Shown here piece after piece: positions 1-11,620 of a stretch of 64,000 nt of DNA (within the stretch, counting starts at the first letter, position 1; each line of letters starts with the position of its first letter). Source of the DNA: Streptomyces violaceoruber (lineage in GTDB: Bacteria; Actinomycetota; Actinomycetes; Streptomycetales; Streptomycetaceae); assembly GCF_033406955.1 (NCBI RefSeq), contig NZ_CP137734.1:6882001-6946000 (forward strand), in the 5' to 3' direction. A program made the position numbers and the translations under genes. The notes beneath the pieces are model-generated. The model was not told the DNA's origin and made no database searches. It saw nothing but the letters and a program-made list of their open reading frames with translations.

Positions 1-1580
<1,580 letters not shown>

Positions 1581-1598
1581 CGGGCCGCACAGGCGCAC

Positions 1599-1645
1599 AC
1601 ACGAGAGGGGCTCCCGTACGCACTGTACGGGAGCCCCTCTCGTGT
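1599..1645. terminator. Bidirectional terminator between convergent rel and DUF349 genes
   Basis: A perfect 21-bp inverted repeat (arms 1599-1619 and 1625-1645, loop GCACT) fills the 78-base gap between two convergent genes. It is symmetrical and lacks a long T tract on either strand, as is usual for high-GC actinobacterial terminators. Confidence 0.85.
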
Positions 1646-1658
1646 CCGGTCGGCGACG

Positions 1659-2888
1659 TCAGCCGCCGAACTCGTGCAGTCCCTTGAGCGCCTGGTCGAG
1701 GAGCGCCTGGCGGCCCTCCAGCTCACGCGCGAGCTTGTCGGCCTTGGCGTCGTTGCCCTGGGCGCGCGCCTGCTCGACCTGGGAGCGCAGCTTGTCCACG
1801 GCGGCCTGGAGCTGACCGGTCAGGCCCTCGGCACGCGCGCGTGCCTCCGGGTTGGTCCGGCGCCACTCGGCCTCCTCGGCCTCCTGGAGGGCCCGCTCGA
1901 CCGCGTGCATCCGCCCCTCGACCTTCGGCCGGGCGTCGCGCGGCACGTGGCCGATGGCCTCCCAGCGCTCGTTGACCGAACGGAACGCGGCGCGCGCCGA
2001 CTTGAGGTCGGTGACCGGGACGAGCTTCTCGGCCTCCGTGACCAGCTCTTCCTTGAGCTTGAGGTTCTCCGACTGCTCGGCGTCCCGCTCGGCGAAGACC
2101 GAGCTGCGGGCGGCGAAGAACACGTCCTGGGCGCCGCGGAAGCGGTTCCACAGGTCGTCCTCGTGCTCGCGCTGGGCCCGGCCCGCGGCCTTCCACTCGG
2201 ACATCAGGTCGCGGTAGCGCGCGGCCGTCGGTCCCCAGTCCGTCGAGTTCGACAGCGCCTCGGCCTCGGAGACCAGCCGCTCCTTGATCCGCCGGGCCTC
2301 CTCGCGCTGTGCGTCGAGCTGCGCGAAGTGCTGCTTGCGGCGCTTGGAGAACGCCGAGCGGGCGTGCGAGAAGCGGTGCCACAGCTCGTCGTCGGACTTG
2401 CGGTCCAGACGCGGCAGACCCTTCCAGGTGTCGACCAGGGACCGCAGCCGCTCACCGGCCGCCCGCCACTGGTCCGAGCGCGCCAGCTCCTCGGCCTCGG
2501 CGACCAGGGCCTCCTTGGCGCCACGCGCCTCGTCGGACTGCTTGGCCCGCTGGGCCTTGCGCTCCTCGCGCCGGGTCTCCACGAGCGCGACGAGCTGGTC
2601 CAGCCGGGCCCGCAGGGCCTCCAGGTCGCCGACCGCGTGGTGCGCGTCCACCTGCTCGCGCAGGTGGTCGACGGCGGTCTGGGCGTCCTTGGCCGACAGG
2701 TCGGTGGTCTTCACCCGCTTCTCGAGGAGGCCGATCTCGACAACCAGGCCTTCGTACTTGCGTTCGAAGTAGGCCAGTGCCTCCTCGGGGGAGCCTGCCT
2801 GCCAGGATCCGACGACCTTCTCGCCGTCGGCCGTACGCACGTACACGGTCCCCGTCTCATCGACGCGGCCCCACGGGTCGCTGCTCAC
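1659..2888 (-). CDS. DUF349 domain protein, coiled-coil rich
   Basis: A 409-residue, highly charged helical protein with repeated DUF349 units; motifs such as W..AGERLRSL, W..TAARYRDLMSEWK and W..IGHVPRD recur about every 70 residues. A long C-terminal coiled coil runs over about residues 340-400. No catalytic motif or membrane segment is visible. The start is a GTG giving MSSDPWGRVDETGTVYVRT. It is convergent with rel and shares its terminator. The family has no established biochemical role in actinobacteria, so the function is unknown; a nucleic-acid or ribosome-associated structural role would be a guess. Confidence 0.88.
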   Translation of the reverse strand: MSSDPWGRVDETGTVYVRTADGEKVVGSWQAGSPEEALAYFERKYEGLVVEIGLLEKRVKTTDLSAKDAQTAVDHLREQVDAHHAVGDLEALRARLDQLVALVETRREERKAQRAKQSDEARGAKEALVAEAEELARSDQWRAAGERLRSLVDTWKGLPRLDRKSDDELWHRFSHARSAFSKRRKQHFAQLDAQREEARRIKERLVSEAEALSNSTDWGPTAARYRDLMSEWKAAGRAQREHEDDLWNRFRGAQDVFFAARSSVFAERDAEQSENLKLKEELVTEAEKLVPVTDLKSARAAFRSVNERWEAIGHVPRDARPKVEGRMHAVERALQEAEEAEWRRTNPEARARAEGLTGQLQAAVDKLRSQVEQARAQGNDAKADKLARELEGRQALLDQALKGLHEFGG

Positions 2889-3023
2889 AGCGCCTCCTCC
2901 ACATGATGCCGGCGGAGGGCTTCGCTACCCCCGGGCATCGTCCACAGTTTCGTCTCGGCCAACATAGGCGACCGGCGGGTGGCCTGTCCGCATCCCGCAC
3001 GACCGAACTTTCGCTGATGGGGG

Positions 3024-3857
3024 TCAGGATTTCGAGACGGTTGCCTTGTCGATCACGACCGTCGCGTTGGGTGCGGTGTTGCCCGTCGTCGGGTCCGCGG
3101 GCTGGGCTCCCGCGGAGGCGATCTTCTTCAGGACCGTCATGCCCTCCTTCGAGACGGTGCCGAACGGGGTGTAGCTCGGGGGCAGCTGGCTGTCCTGGTA
3201 CACGAGGAAGAACTGGCTGCCGCCCGAGTCCGGCTGACCGGTGTTCGCCATCGCCACCGTGCCCGCCGGGTACACGTTGTCCTTGAGGCTCTTGTCCTTC
3301 AGGTTCTCGTCCGGGATGTTGTAGCCGGGACCGCCGTTGCCCTGGGCCGTGGGGTCGCCGCACTGCAGCACGTAGATGCCCTCGGTGGTGAGCCGGTGAC
3401 ACTTGGTGTGGTCGAAGTAGCCCTTGCCGGCCAGGAAGTCGAACGAGTTCACGGTGTGCGGTGCCGCGTCCGCCTTCAACGCGAGGTCGATGTCACCGCA
3501 CGTGGTCGCCAGCTTCATCGTGTACTTGGCCGACTTGTCGACGGTCATCGCAGGTTCCTTCTTCCAGGTCTGCGTCTTGACCTTGCCCTCGGCCGGCTTG
3601 TCGCACGGGTCCGGCGCCTTGCTGGGCGCCGAGGCGCTCGGGGTGACCTCCGCGCCCGCGTTCGTCTTGTCGTCGTCGTCCCCCAGGACCACGCCGGTCG
3701 TGTACAGCGCGACGCTGCCGATCAGAATCACGCCGAGCACCGACGCTATAGCGGCGTTGCGCATGCGTGCCTTGCGTCGCGCGGAGGTGCGTCGCTGCTG
3801 CTGCCGCAAGAACTTCTCCCGGGCGAGCTGACGCCGCCGCTGCTCCTGGGTGACCAC
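3024..3857 (-). CDS. Membrane-anchored cyclophilin-type peptidyl-prolyl isomerase
   Basis: The 277-residue protein has a very basic cytoplasmic N-terminus (residues 1-33), one transmembrane segment at about 34-56 (AAIASVLGVILIGSVALYT), a Ser/Pro/Ala-rich linker and a cyclophilin domain from about 110 to the end. Cyclophilin landmarks include TVNSFDFLAGKGYFD, GYNIPDENL, GTVAMANTGQPDSGGSQFF and YTPFGTVSKEGM. It should catalyse proline isomerisation outside the membrane. The GTG start at 3857 has a GGAGAG ribosome site just upstream. It is divergent from the hydrolase gene at 4041. Confidence 0.92.
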   Translation of the reverse strand: MVTQEQRRRQLAREKFLRQQQRRTSARRKARMRNAAIASVLGVILIGSVALYTTGVVLGDDDDKTNAGAEVTPSASAPSKAPDPCDKPAEGKVKTQTWKKEPAMTVDKSAKYTMKLATTCGDIDLALKADAAPHTVNSFDFLAGKGYFDHTKCHRLTTEGIYVLQCGDPTAQGNGGPGYNIPDENLKDKSLKDNVYPAGTVAMANTGQPDSGGSQFFLVYQDSQLPPSYTPFGTVSKEGMTVLKKIASAGAQPADPTTGNTAPNATVVIDKATVSKS

Positions 3858-4040
3858 CGGGTTCTCTCCTCATGCGTCTTCGTGTGCCGACCGGTACGCG
3901 TGGGTGCGATGAGCCGACCGTGGGCGTGTAGCCCCGTACCGTATATGGGTTCGCTGAGGAATCGGCACCGCCGGTAGGCTCTGACCATGGGCGCGACCCG
4001 TTCGCAAGCCCACCCGTACCGACCCAAACGAAGGACGATC

Positions 4041-4748
4041 GTGCTCATTGCCGGGTTCCCCGCCGGTGCCTGGGGGACGAACTGCTACCTCGTCGCCCCC
4101 GCCGCCGGTGAGGAGTGCGTGATCATCGACCCGGGCCACCAGGCGGCCCCCGGAGTCGAGGAAGCGATCCGCAAGCATCGGCTCAAGCCCGTCGCCGTCG
4201 TCCTCACCCACGGCCACATCGACCACGTCGCCTCGGTCGTCCCGGTGTGCGGCGCCCACGACGTGCCGGCCTGGATCCACCCCGAGGACCGCTTCATGAT
4301 GAGCGACCCCGAGAAGGGGATCGGTCGCAGCATCGGCATGCCGCTCATGGGCGAGCTGACCGTGGGGGAGCCGGACGACGTCAAGGAGCTGACCGACGGC
4401 GCGCGGCTGGCGCTGGCGGGCCTGGAGCTGACCGTCGCGCACGCCCCGGGCCATACCAAGGGGTCGGTGACCTTCGGCCTGCCCGAGGCGGCGGACATCC
4501 CGCCGGTGATGTTCTCGGGCGACCTGCTGTTCGCCGGCTCCATCGGACGCACCGACTTCCCCGGTGGCTCCATGGACGACATGCTCGAGTCCCTGGCACG
4601 CGTGTGCCTGCCGCTCGACGACTCGACCGTGGTGCTCTCCGGACACGGCCCCCAGACGACCATCGGCCAGGAGCGCGCCACCAACCCGTACTTGCGGCAG
4701 GTGGCCGCCGGCCAGGGCGCTCCCGACGCGCCCCGACGAGGAATGTGA
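4041..4748 (+). CDS. Metallo-beta-lactamase-fold hydrolase (glyoxalase II-like)
   Basis: The first metal motif THGHIDH covers residues 56-62, followed by the GHTKG histidine, the SGDLLF aspartate and a C-terminal LSGHGP histidine, so the full metal-ligand set of the family is present. I chose the GTG at 4041 ([18 protein letters not shown]) because AAGGA precedes it by about five bases and homology-like sequence begins there; an ATG at 3987 would add 18 residues. The length of 235 is typical of short glyoxalase II-like enzymes. hisS begins 11 bases downstream, so the two are probably co-transcribed. The substrate cannot be told from sequence. Confidence 0.9.
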   Translation: MLIAGFPAGAWGTNCYLVAPAAGEECVIIDPGHQAAPGVEEAIRKHRLKPVAVVLTHGHIDHVASVVPVCGAHDVPAWIHPEDRFMMSDPEKGIGRSIGMPLMGELTVGEPDDVKELTDGARLALAGLELTVAHAPGHTKGSVTFGLPEAADIPPVMFSGDLLFAGSIGRTDFPGGSMDDMLESLARVCLPLDDSTVVLSGHGPQTTIGQERATNPYLRQVAAGQGAPDAPRRGM

Positions 4749-4759
4749 CGAGACCTTCC

Positions 4760-6022
4760 GTGAGCACCTTCAAGGCCCCCAAGGGCACGTACGACCTGCT
4801 GCCGCCCGACTCCGCCAAGTTCCTGGCCGTCCGCGAGGCGATCGCCGCCCCGCTGCGCAACTCCGGCTACGGCTACATCGAGACGCCCGGCTTCGAGAAC
4901 GTCGAGCTGTTCGCGCGCGGCGTCGGTGAGTCGACCGACATCGTGACCAAGGAGATGTACGTCTTCGAGACCAAGGGCGGCGACCGGCTCGCCCTGCGCC
5001 CGGAGACCACCGCTCCCGTACTGCGCGCGGTCCTGGAGGCCAACCTGCACAAGGCGGGCAACCTGCCCGTCAAGGTCTGGTACTCGGGCTCGCAGTACCG
5101 CTACGAGCGCCCCCAGAAGGGCCGTTACCGCCACTTCTCCCAGGTCGGCGCCGAGGCGATCGGCGCCGAGGACCCGGCCCTGGACGCCGAACTGATCATC
5201 CTGGCCGACCAGTCGTACCGCGCGCTCGGTTTGCAGGACTTCCGCATCCTGCTCAACTCCCTGGGCGACCAGGAGTGCCGCCCCGTCTACCGGGCCGCTC
5301 TCCAGGACTTCCTGCGGGGGCTCGACCTGGACGAGGAGACCCTGCGCCGCGCGGAGATCAATCCGCTGCGCGTTCTGGACGACAAGCGCCCGGACGTCCA
5401 GAAGCAGCTCACCGAAGCCCCGCTGCTGCGCGACTACCTGTGCGACGCCTGCAAGGCGTACCACGAGGAGGTGCGCGAGCTGATCACGGCGGCGGGCGTG
5501 GTCTTCGAGGACGACCCGAAGCTGGTCCGCGGCCTGGACTACTACACCCGCACGACGTTCGAGTTCGTCCACGACGGCCTCGGCTCCCAGTCCGCGGTGG
5601 GCGGCGGCGGCCGCTACGACGGCCTGTCCGAGATGATCGGCGGCCCCTCGCTGCCCTCGGTCGGCTGGGCCCTCGGCGTCGACCGCACCGTCCTCGCCCT
5701 GGAGGCGGAGGGCATCGAACTGGACATCCCCTCCGCCACCTCCGTCTTCGCGGTCCCGCTCGGCGAGGAGGCCCGCCGGATCCTGTTCGCCAAGGTCACC
5801 GAGCTGCGCAAGAACGGCGTCGCCGCCGACTTCTCCTACGGCGGCAAGGGCTTGAAGGCCGCGATGAAGGCGGCCAACCGCTCCGGCGCCCGCTACACCC
5901 TGGTCCTGGGCGAGCGGGATCTCGCCGAGGGAGTGGTCCAGCTCAAGGACATGGAGTCCGGCGAGCAGACCGCGATCGGCGTCAACGAGATCGTGGCGGA
6001 GCTGGAGTCGAGGCTCGGCTAG
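4760..6022 (+). CDS. hisS: Histidine--tRNA ligase
   Basis: The 420-residue class II synthetase begins with [17 protein letters not shown]. It has motif 2 ([22 protein letters not shown]), the histidine-binding [13 protein letters not shown] segment and the GGGGRYDGL block, followed by a C-terminal anticodon-binding domain. It charges tRNA-His in the cytosol. The GTG start at 4760 is supported by the protein start; the open frame extends far upstream only as a shadow of the preceding gene. A hairpin terminator follows. Confidence 0.97.
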   Translation: MSTFKAPKGTYDLLPPDSAKFLAVREAIAAPLRNSGYGYIETPGFENVELFARGVGESTDIVTKEMYVFETKGGDRLALRPETTAPVLRAVLEANLHKAGNLPVKVWYSGSQYRYERPQKGRYRHFSQVGAEAIGAEDPALDAELIILADQSYRALGLQDFRILLNSLGDQECRPVYRAALQDFLRGLDLDEETLRRAEINPLRVLDDKRPDVQKQLTEAPLLRDYLCDACKAYHEEVRELITAAGVVFEDDPKLVRGLDYYTRTTFEFVHDGLGSQSAVGGGGRYDGLSEMIGGPSLPSVGWALGVDRTVLALEAEGIELDIPSATSVFAVPLGEEARRILFAKVTELRKNGVAADFSYGGKGLKAAMKAANRSGARYTLVLGERDLAEGVVQLKDMESGEQTAIGVNEIVAELESRLG

Positions 6023-6038
6023 CGGGCCGACACCCTTC

Positions 6039-6068
6039 GGGGCACGCGTTTTCGCTCGCGCGTGCCCC
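6039..6068 (+). terminator. Terminator hairpin after hisS
   Basis: Perfect 10-bp arms GGGGCACGCG (6039-6048) and CGCGTGCCCC (6059-6068) around a 10-base loop, 17 bases after the hisS stop. There is no U tract. Confidence 0.75.
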
Positions 6069-6215
6069 TGAGGAACGCGTGGTGGCCAAAACGCGCCGCC
6101 CCGGAGTGATCGCCGATCCGTTCATAGGCTCATCGAACGGTGCCCATACAGGCTTGTGCGGCACAATGGCCCCTGCCCGAAGCAGGCCCCACTCCCCAGT
6201 GACGGAATCGGCGTG

Positions 6216-6878
6216 ATGAGCAAGACGACAGTGAAGGACGTCTCCACCGTGGCAGAGTCCGCGCCGGACAGCGGCACCCGCACCCCGCGTACCGAGGGCG
6301 GCAGCCGGGCCCTCGCGCTGCTGCTGGTGATCACGGGCGCGGCCGGCCTGCTCGCCGCGTGGGTCATCACGATCGACAAGCAGAAGATCCTCGAGGCCAA
6401 GGTCGCCGGCACCACGTTCACGCCCGGCTGCAGCCTCAACCCGGTCGTCTCCTGCGGCAACATCATGGAGAGCGACCAGGCCTCGGTCTTCGGCTTCCCC
6501 AACCCGATGCTCGGCCTCGTCGCCTACGGCATCGTCATCTGCGTCGGCATGAGCCTGCTCGCCCGTGCCACCTACCCGCGCTGGTACTGGCTGACCTTCA
6601 ACGCCGGCTGCCTGTTCGGCGTCGCGTTCGTCTCGTGGCTGCAGTTCCAGTCCCTGTACCGGATCAACTCGCTGTGCCTGTGGTGCTGCCTGGCCTGGGT
6701 CGCCACGATCCTGATGTTCTGGTACGTGACGTCCTTCAACGTCCGCAAGGGCTTCCTGCCCGCGCCGGGCTGGCTGCGCGGCTTCTTCGGCGAGTTCACC
6801 TGGGTCCTGCCGGTGCTGCACATCGGCATCATCGGCATGATGATCCTCACCCGCTGGTGGGACTTCTGGACCAGCTGA
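6216..6878 (+). CDS. Vitamin K epoxide reductase (VKOR) family membrane protein
   Basis: The 220-residue polytopic protein has a cytoplasmic N-terminus of about 30 residues and then five apparent hydrophobic segments. The paired cysteines of the family are visible: a C..C pair in CSLNPVVSCG after the first membrane segment and the quinone-proximal CxxC in SLCLWCCLAW. VKOR homologues in actinobacteria re-oxidise periplasmic disulfide-forming partners and pass electrons to menaquinone. I chose ATG 6216 (MSKTTVKDVSTVAES); an upstream in-frame start at 6156 has no ribosome site. No DsbA-like partner is fused or adjacent. Confidence 0.92.
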   Translation: MSKTTVKDVSTVAESAPDSGTRTPRTEGGSRALALLLVITGAAGLLAAWVITIDKQKILEAKVAGTTFTPGCSLNPVVSCGNIMESDQASVFGFPNPMLGLVAYGIVICVGMSLLARATYPRWYWLTFNAGCLFGVAFVSWLQFQSLYRINSLCLWCCLAWVATILMFWYVTSFNVRKGFLPAPGWLRGFFGEFTWVLPVLHIGIIGMMILTRWWDFWTS

Positions 6879-6890
6879 CCGGCCTTCCGC

Positions 6891-6919
6891 GCGGGCGGGC
6901 CCACCGGGCCCGCCGCGTT
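6891..6919 (+). terminator. Hairpin after the VKOR gene
   Basis: Inverted repeat GGGCGGGCCC (6893-6902) / GGGCCCGCC (6906-6914), beginning 15 bases after the stop. It sits about 30 bases before the rarA start, so it may also act in the rarA 5' region. Confidence 0.6.
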
Positions 6920-6947
6920 GTCGGTGCGGTCATTTAGGGTTCAAGGC

Positions 6948-8303
6948 GTGGAGCCCGATCTGTTCACCGCCGCAGCCGAAGAACGCCAGGAGAAGGACCC
7001 GACCGGCAGCCCCCTCGCCGTGCGGATGCGCCCGCGCACCCTCGACGAGGTCGTCGGCCAGCAGCACCTGCTCAAGCCCGGATCCCCCCTGCGCCGCCTG
7101 GTCGGCGAGGGCGCGTCCGGGCCCGCGGGGCCCTCCTCGGTCATCCTCTGGGGCCCGCCGGGCACCGGCAAGACCACCCTGGCGTACGTCGTCTCCAAGG
7201 CCACCAACAAGCGGTTCGTCGAGCTGTCGGCGATCACCGCGGGCGTCAAGGAGGTCCGCGCGGTCATCGACGGCGCCCGCCGCGCGGTCGGCGGGTACGG
7301 CAAGGAGACCGTCCTCTTCCTCGACGAGATCCACCGCTTCAGCAAGGCCCAGCAGGACTCCCTGCTCCCGGCCGTGGAGAACCGCTGGGTCACCCTGATC
7401 GCCGCCACCACCGAGAACCCGTACTTCTCGGTGATCTCCCCGCTGCTCTCCCGCTCCCTCCTGCTCACCCTGGAACCCCTCACCGACGACGACGTCCGGG
7501 ACCTGCTGCGCCGCGCCCTGACCGACGAGCGCGGCCTGAAAGGCGCCGTCACCCTGCCCGGGGACACCGAGGAGCACCTCCTGCGCATCGCGGGCGGCGA
7601 CGCCCGGCGCGCGCTCACCGCGCTGGAGGCCGCCGCCGGGGCCGCGCTCGACAAGGGCGAGGCGGAGGTCGGTCTGACCACGCTGGAGGAGACGGTCGAC
7701 CGGGCCGCGGTGAAGTACGACCGCGACGGCGACCAGCACTACGACGTCGCCAGCGCCCTGATCAAGTCCATCCGCGGTTCCGACGTGGACGCCGCCCTGC
7801 ACTACCTGGCCCGGATGGTCGAGGCCGGCGAGGACCCCCGCTTCATCGCCCGGCGCCTGATGATCTCGGCCAGCGAGGACATCGGCCTGGCCGATCCGAA
7901 CGCACTGCAGATTGCCGTCGCCGCCGCCCAGGCCGTCGCCATGATCGGCTTTCCCGAGGCCGCCCTCACCCTCAGCCACGCCACCATCGCCCTGGCGCTG
8001 GCCCCCAAGTCCAACGCCGCGACCACCGCCATCGGCGCCGCCCTGGACGACGTGCGCAAGGGCCACACCGGACCGGTCCCGGCCCACCTGCGCGACAGCC
8101 ACTACAAGGGCGCGGGCAAGCTCGGACACGGGCAGGGCTACGTGTACCCGCACGACCTGCCCGAGGGGATCGCCGCCCAGCAGTACGCCCCGGACGGACT
8201 CAAGGACCGGACGTACTACACGCCGACCCGGCACGGCGCCGAGGCCCGGTACGCGGACGCCGTGGAGTGGACCCGCGGGCACCTCGGTCGCAAGCCGTCC
8301 TGA
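6948..8303 (+). CDS. rarA: Replication-associated recombination ATPase RarA/MgsA
   Basis: An AAA+ ATPase of 451 residues. Walker A is GPPGTGKT at about 69-76, and Walker B/DExH appears as [16 protein letters not shown]. The C-terminal part carries the RarA tetramerisation and clamp-loader-like domains ([19 protein letters not shown]). It acts at stalled replication forks in the cytosol. The GTG at 6948 ([15 protein letters not shown]) is preceded by AAGG and matches the family start; a GTG at 6918 would add ten residues lying over the upstream hairpin. Confidence 0.95.
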   Translation: MEPDLFTAAAEERQEKDPTGSPLAVRMRPRTLDEVVGQQHLLKPGSPLRRLVGEGASGPAGPSSVILWGPPGTGKTTLAYVVSKATNKRFVELSAITAGVKEVRAVIDGARRAVGGYGKETVLFLDEIHRFSKAQQDSLLPAVENRWVTLIAATTENPYFSVISPLLSRSLLLTLEPLTDDDVRDLLRRALTDERGLKGAVTLPGDTEEHLLRIAGGDARRALTALEAAAGAALDKGEAEVGLTTLEETVDRAAVKYDRDGDQHYDVASALIKSIRGSDVDAALHYLARMVEAGEDPRFIARRLMISASEDIGLADPNALQIAVAAAQAVAMIGFPEAALTLSHATIALALAPKSNAATTAIGAALDDVRKGHTGPVPAHLRDSHYKGAGKLGHGQGYVYPHDLPEGIAAQQYAPDGLKDRTYYTPTRHGAEARYADAVEWTRGHLGRKPS

Positions 8304-8597
8304 GCAGCCTGTAGAATCCCTCGGAGTGCCGTGTCCCGTGCAGTCAGAACGGGACGACCGGCCGGAACCCTCACGGGTTCCAGGAGCGTCGCGCACCGTC
8401 GATGGTGTCGCGGGCAGCCCACCACCACCCGGCTTCCGGGAGCGGTCGGTGGGCCACTCGCGTGCTGCACGTATGTGCCCAGACCAGGGGAGCGGCTGCC
8501 CGGCAGGTCCCGAGCGGACCCGGCGGGTTTCCCCGGCTGCGGATTGCGACCTCCCTCAACCCTGACAAGCCGGAAACCCAGAAAAGAGACACAGACA
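8304..8597 (+). promoter_or_regulatory. Promoter and highly structured leader of rpsD
   Basis: The 294-base gap holds a -10 like TAGAAT (8312-8317) with no clear -35, then a chain of stable hairpins. H1 is GTCCCGT/ACGGGAC (8333-8339/8349-8355). H2 is GGAACCC/GGGTTCC (8364-8370/8375-8381). H3 is nested, with outer GCCCACC/GGTGGGC (8417-8423/8448-8454) and inner CCCGG/CCGGG (8428-8432/8436-8440). Further GC-rich pairing continues to about 8550, and the last 50 bases are less structured. Ribosomal protein genes are often controlled through such leaders by their own product; that role is inferred here. Confidence 0.6.
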
Positions 8598-9212
8598 GTG
8601 GCGAACCAGCCCCGCCCCAAGGTCAAGAAGTCGCGTGCCCTCGGCATCGCGCTGACCCCGAAGGCCGTCAAGTACTTCGAGGCCCGCCCCTACCCGCCGG
8701 GTGAGCACGGCCGCGGCCGCAAGCAGAACTCGGACTACAAGGTCCGTCTGCTCGAGAAGCAGCGTCTGCGCGCGCAGTACGACCTCAGCGAGCGCCAGCT
8801 CGTCCGCGCCTACGAGCGTGCCTCCAAGACCAACATGAAGACCGGCGAGGCCCTGGTCATCGAGCTCGAGCGCCGTCTCGACGCGCTGGTCCTGCGTTCG
8901 GGCATCGCCCGCACGATCTACCAGGCCCGTCAGATGGTCGTGCACGGCCACATCCAGGTCAACGGCCAGAAGGTCGACAAGCCGTCCTTCCGTGTCCGTC
9001 CGGACGACGTGGTGCAGGTGCGCGAGCGCTCCAAGGAGAAGACGCTCTTCACCATCGCCCGCGAGGGTGGCTTCGCCCCCGACGGCGAGACCCCGCGCTA
9101 CCTCCAGGTGAACCTCAAGGCCCTGGCGTTCCGCCTGGACCGCGAGCCGAACCGCAAGGAGATCCCGGTGATCTGCGACGAGCAGCTCGTCGTCGAGTAC
9201 TACGCCCGCTGA
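8598..9212 (+). CDS. rpsD: 30S ribosomal protein S4
   Basis: The 204-residue S4 starts [21 protein letters not shown]. The S4 RNA-binding domain is visible at about residues 95-155 ([31 protein letters not shown]). The N-terminus has no CxxC pairs, so this is the zinc-free type of S4. The GTG at 8598 fits the family start. The gene is alone behind its own leader rather than in the alpha operon with rpsM, rpsK and rpoA, as is usual in streptomycetes. S4 binds 16S rRNA early in 30S assembly. Confidence 0.97.
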   Translation: MANQPRPKVKKSRALGIALTPKAVKYFEARPYPPGEHGRGRKQNSDYKVRLLEKQRLRAQYDLSERQLVRAYERASKTNMKTGEALVIELERRLDALVLRSGIARTIYQARQMVVHGHIQVNGQKVDKPSFRVRPDDVVQVRERSKEKTLFTIAREGGFAPDGETPRYLQVNLKALAFRLDREPNRKEIPVICDEQLVVEYYAR

Positions 9213-9256
9213 TCCAGCGGAAACGCTGAACGAGCAGGCGCAGTACCAGCGGTACC

Positions 9257-11446
9257 TCAGCCCGCCGTCTCCCCGCCCTTCCGGGTGGGCGAGGCGGCGG
9301 GCTTCGCCGTCCGGGCGCCCGCCGGCGCCCGCCGCACGGCCGTCGGACGCGGCGCCGGCAGCGAGGCCCTCGCCCCGGGCCGGCGCAGGGCCCGCGCCAC
9401 CGCTTCCCGGCGCCCGAGCCGCGCCCCGTGCCGTACGCACTCCTCGTACCGCTCGTCGCCCAGCTGCTCCCGGGCCGCGGCCTCGCACAGCTCGTGCGGC
9501 GCGTTGTAGTGCGCCGAGCCGAACAGCGGCAGCCCCACCGACGGCCACATCCGCCCCGCCGCGCCCTGGAGCACCGCAGCCTCCGCCGCGTCGCCCTCCG
9601 CCACCGTGACCAGGGCCAGCAGCTCCACCGCGAGCACCGAGCCCAGCTGGTCGCGGAAGCGGTGCGCGCTGCCCAGGCAGTCGGCCAGCAGCTCGCGGGC
9701 GCGGACCGGCTCACCGTCGCTCCAGGCCGCGTAGGCGAGGACGTACAGGGCGTACCCGCGGGCCCAGCGCTCGCCGTGGTCCTCGCACACCTGGCGCACG
9801 TCCTCGCACAGGCGCACCGCGTCCGGCAGATCGCCCTGGAAGGCCCGGGCCATCGCCAGCTCCACCTGGCCCATCAGCACGTTGCTGTTCAGCTCGCCGA
9901 TCTCCCGGTAGCGGTGCAGCGCGGAGCGCAGCAGCGTCTCCGCGCGCGGCAGGTCGTCCGTCACCAGCGCCAGACAGCCGGTGCGGTGCTCCGCGTACGC
10001 CGCCGCCGTCGGATTCGCCGAGCGCTCCGCCTCCTCGCGGCACTCCTGGAGCGCCGCCAGCGCGGGCACCGTGTCGCCCTGGAGGATCGCCACGTAGGCG
10101 AGCACCCACAGCGCCTTCAGCCGGGACTGCTCGCCGGCCGTCGGCTCCGCGTCCAGCCGCACCGCCTGCTCCAGCCAGTGCCGCCCCTCCGACAGCCGGC
10201 CGCAGCCCACCCAGTGGAACCACAGGGCGCCCGCCAGGTACTGGCCCAGGTGCGCGCCGTCCGGTTCGTCCAGGCAGTGCTCCAGGGCGCTGCGCAGGTT
10301 GGGCAGTTCGGCGTCCACCCGCGCGGCGACCTCGCCCTGGCGCGGCGAGAACCACTCCAGCTCGCACCAGGTCGCCAGGCCCACGTACCAGTCCCGGTGC
10401 CGCCGCCGCAGCCGGTCCGCGTCCCCCGTCGCCGCCAGCCAGTCGGCGCCGTACGCCCGTACCGTGTCGAGCATCCGGTAGCGCACCCCGGCCGGGGACT
10501 CCTCGCGGGTCAGCACGGACTGGGAGAGCAGGGCGCAGAGCACGTCGAGCACGTCGTCGGCCGGCATCCCGTCCCCGCTGCACACGTACTCGGCGGCCTC
10601 CAGGTCGAACGGCCCGGCGAACACCGAAAGCCGCGCCCACAGCAGCCGCTCCGGCGGCGTGCACAGCTCGTGGCTCCAGCCGATCGCCGTGCGCAGCGTC
10701 CGGTGCCGGGGCAGCGCGGTGCGGTCCCCGCCCGTCAGCAGCCGGAACCGGTCGTCGAGGCGGCGCAGCATCTGCCCCGGCGACAGCGCGTCCAGGCGCC
10801 CCGCCGCCAGCTCGATCGCCAGCGGGATGCCGTCCAGACGCCGGCACAGCTCGCGCACCTCCCGCTGGTCCGCGTCCGGGTCCGCGTCGTGGTCGCGGGC
10901 GACGCTCCGCTGCCCGGCCCGGACCGTCAGCAGCTCCACCGCCTCCTCCGTGCCCAGCGGTGCCAGCGGAACCAGCCGCTCGCCGGCCACCCCCAGCGGT
11001 CTGCGTCCCACGGCCAGCACGCTGAGCCCCGGTGCGCGGCCCAGCAGCTCGGTCACCAGCGCCGCGCAGGCGTCCACCAGGTGCTCGACCCCGTCCAGGA
11101 GCAGCAGCAGCTCCCGCTCGGCCAGGTGCGCGAGCAGCGTCTCGCGGGGCAGCCGGGTCGTGTGGTCGGTCAGCCCCAGTGCCTCCACGACCGCGTAGTC
11201 GACGAACTCCTCGTCCCGCACCGGCGCCAGCTGGACCCGCCACACCCCGTCCCGGGGCGCGCGGCGCGCGGCCGCCCGCGCGGCCAGCCGGGACTTGCCG
11301 ACACCGCCGGAACCGGTGAGGGTCACCAGTCGCGCGGAGTCCAGCGTCCGCGCCAGCTCCGCCAGCTGCGCCCCTCTCCCGACGAAGGCGTCGAGCTCCA
11401 GTGGGAGGTTGCCGTGCGGGATGCCGTCGCGCCGATGGTCTCGCAT
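9257..11446 (-). CDS. STAND-type ATPase with TPR region, AfsR/LuxR-regulator-like but without DNA-binding domain
   Basis: About 729 residues. The N-terminal part matches the NTPase module of large streptomycete regulators: FVGR at about 21-24, Walker A TLTGSGGVGKSRLA around residues 42-54 (Lys 51), Walker B LLLLLDGVEHLVDA, and a downstream RLDGIPLAIELAAGRL segment. The C-terminal half is a helical TPR-like repeat region, and the tail is a Pro/Ala/Arg-rich stretch. Neither an N-terminal OmpR-type domain nor a C-terminal LuxR helix-turn-helix is visible. The start is uncertain: ATG 11446 begins just before the conserved block, with an alternative at 11509. It is convergent with rpsD. Confidence 0.85.
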   Translation of the reverse strand: MRDHRRDGIPHGNLPLELDAFVGRGAQLAELARTLDSARLVTLTGSGGVGKSRLAARAAARRAPRDGVWRVQLAPVRDEEFVDYAVVEALGLTDHTTRLPRETLLAHLAERELLLLLDGVEHLVDACAALVTELLGRAPGLSVLAVGRRPLGVAGERLVPLAPLGTEEAVELLTVRAGQRSVARDHDADPDADQREVRELCRRLDGIPLAIELAAGRLDALSPGQMLRRLDDRFRLLTGGDRTALPRHRTLRTAIGWSHELCTPPERLLWARLSVFAGPFDLEAAEYVCSGDGMPADDVLDVLCALLSQSVLTREESPAGVRYRMLDTVRAYGADWLAATGDADRLRRRHRDWYVGLATWCELEWFSPRQGEVAARVDAELPNLRSALEHCLDEPDGAHLGQYLAGALWFHWVGCGRLSEGRHWLEQAVRLDAEPTAGEQSRLKALWVLAYVAILQGDTVPALAALQECREEAERSANPTAAAYAEHRTGCLALVTDDLPRAETLLRSALHRYREIGELNSNVLMGQVELAMARAFQGDLPDAVRLCEDVRQVCEDHGERWARGYALYVLAYAAWSDGEPVRARELLADCLGSAHRFRDQLGSVLAVELLALVTVAEGDAAEAAVLQGAAGRMWPSVGLPLFGSAHYNAPHELCEAAAREQLGDERYEECVRHGARLGRREAVARALRRPGARASLPAPRPTAVRRAPAGARTAKPAASPTRKGGETAG

Positions 11447-11620
11447 GAAACACGGAGCGTACTGAACCGTGTTCACTCCGTACAATCGCTTCACCGAACC
11501 CGGCCGCACCGCGCCGCGCGCGACGGGGAATCCGGTACGGAGCCCCGCGCCCGGCGCGATAGGCTCGGTGCACGACTTTCCCGATGTTCAGGCACGTCTT
11601 TCAGGGAGCGGGTGCACACA

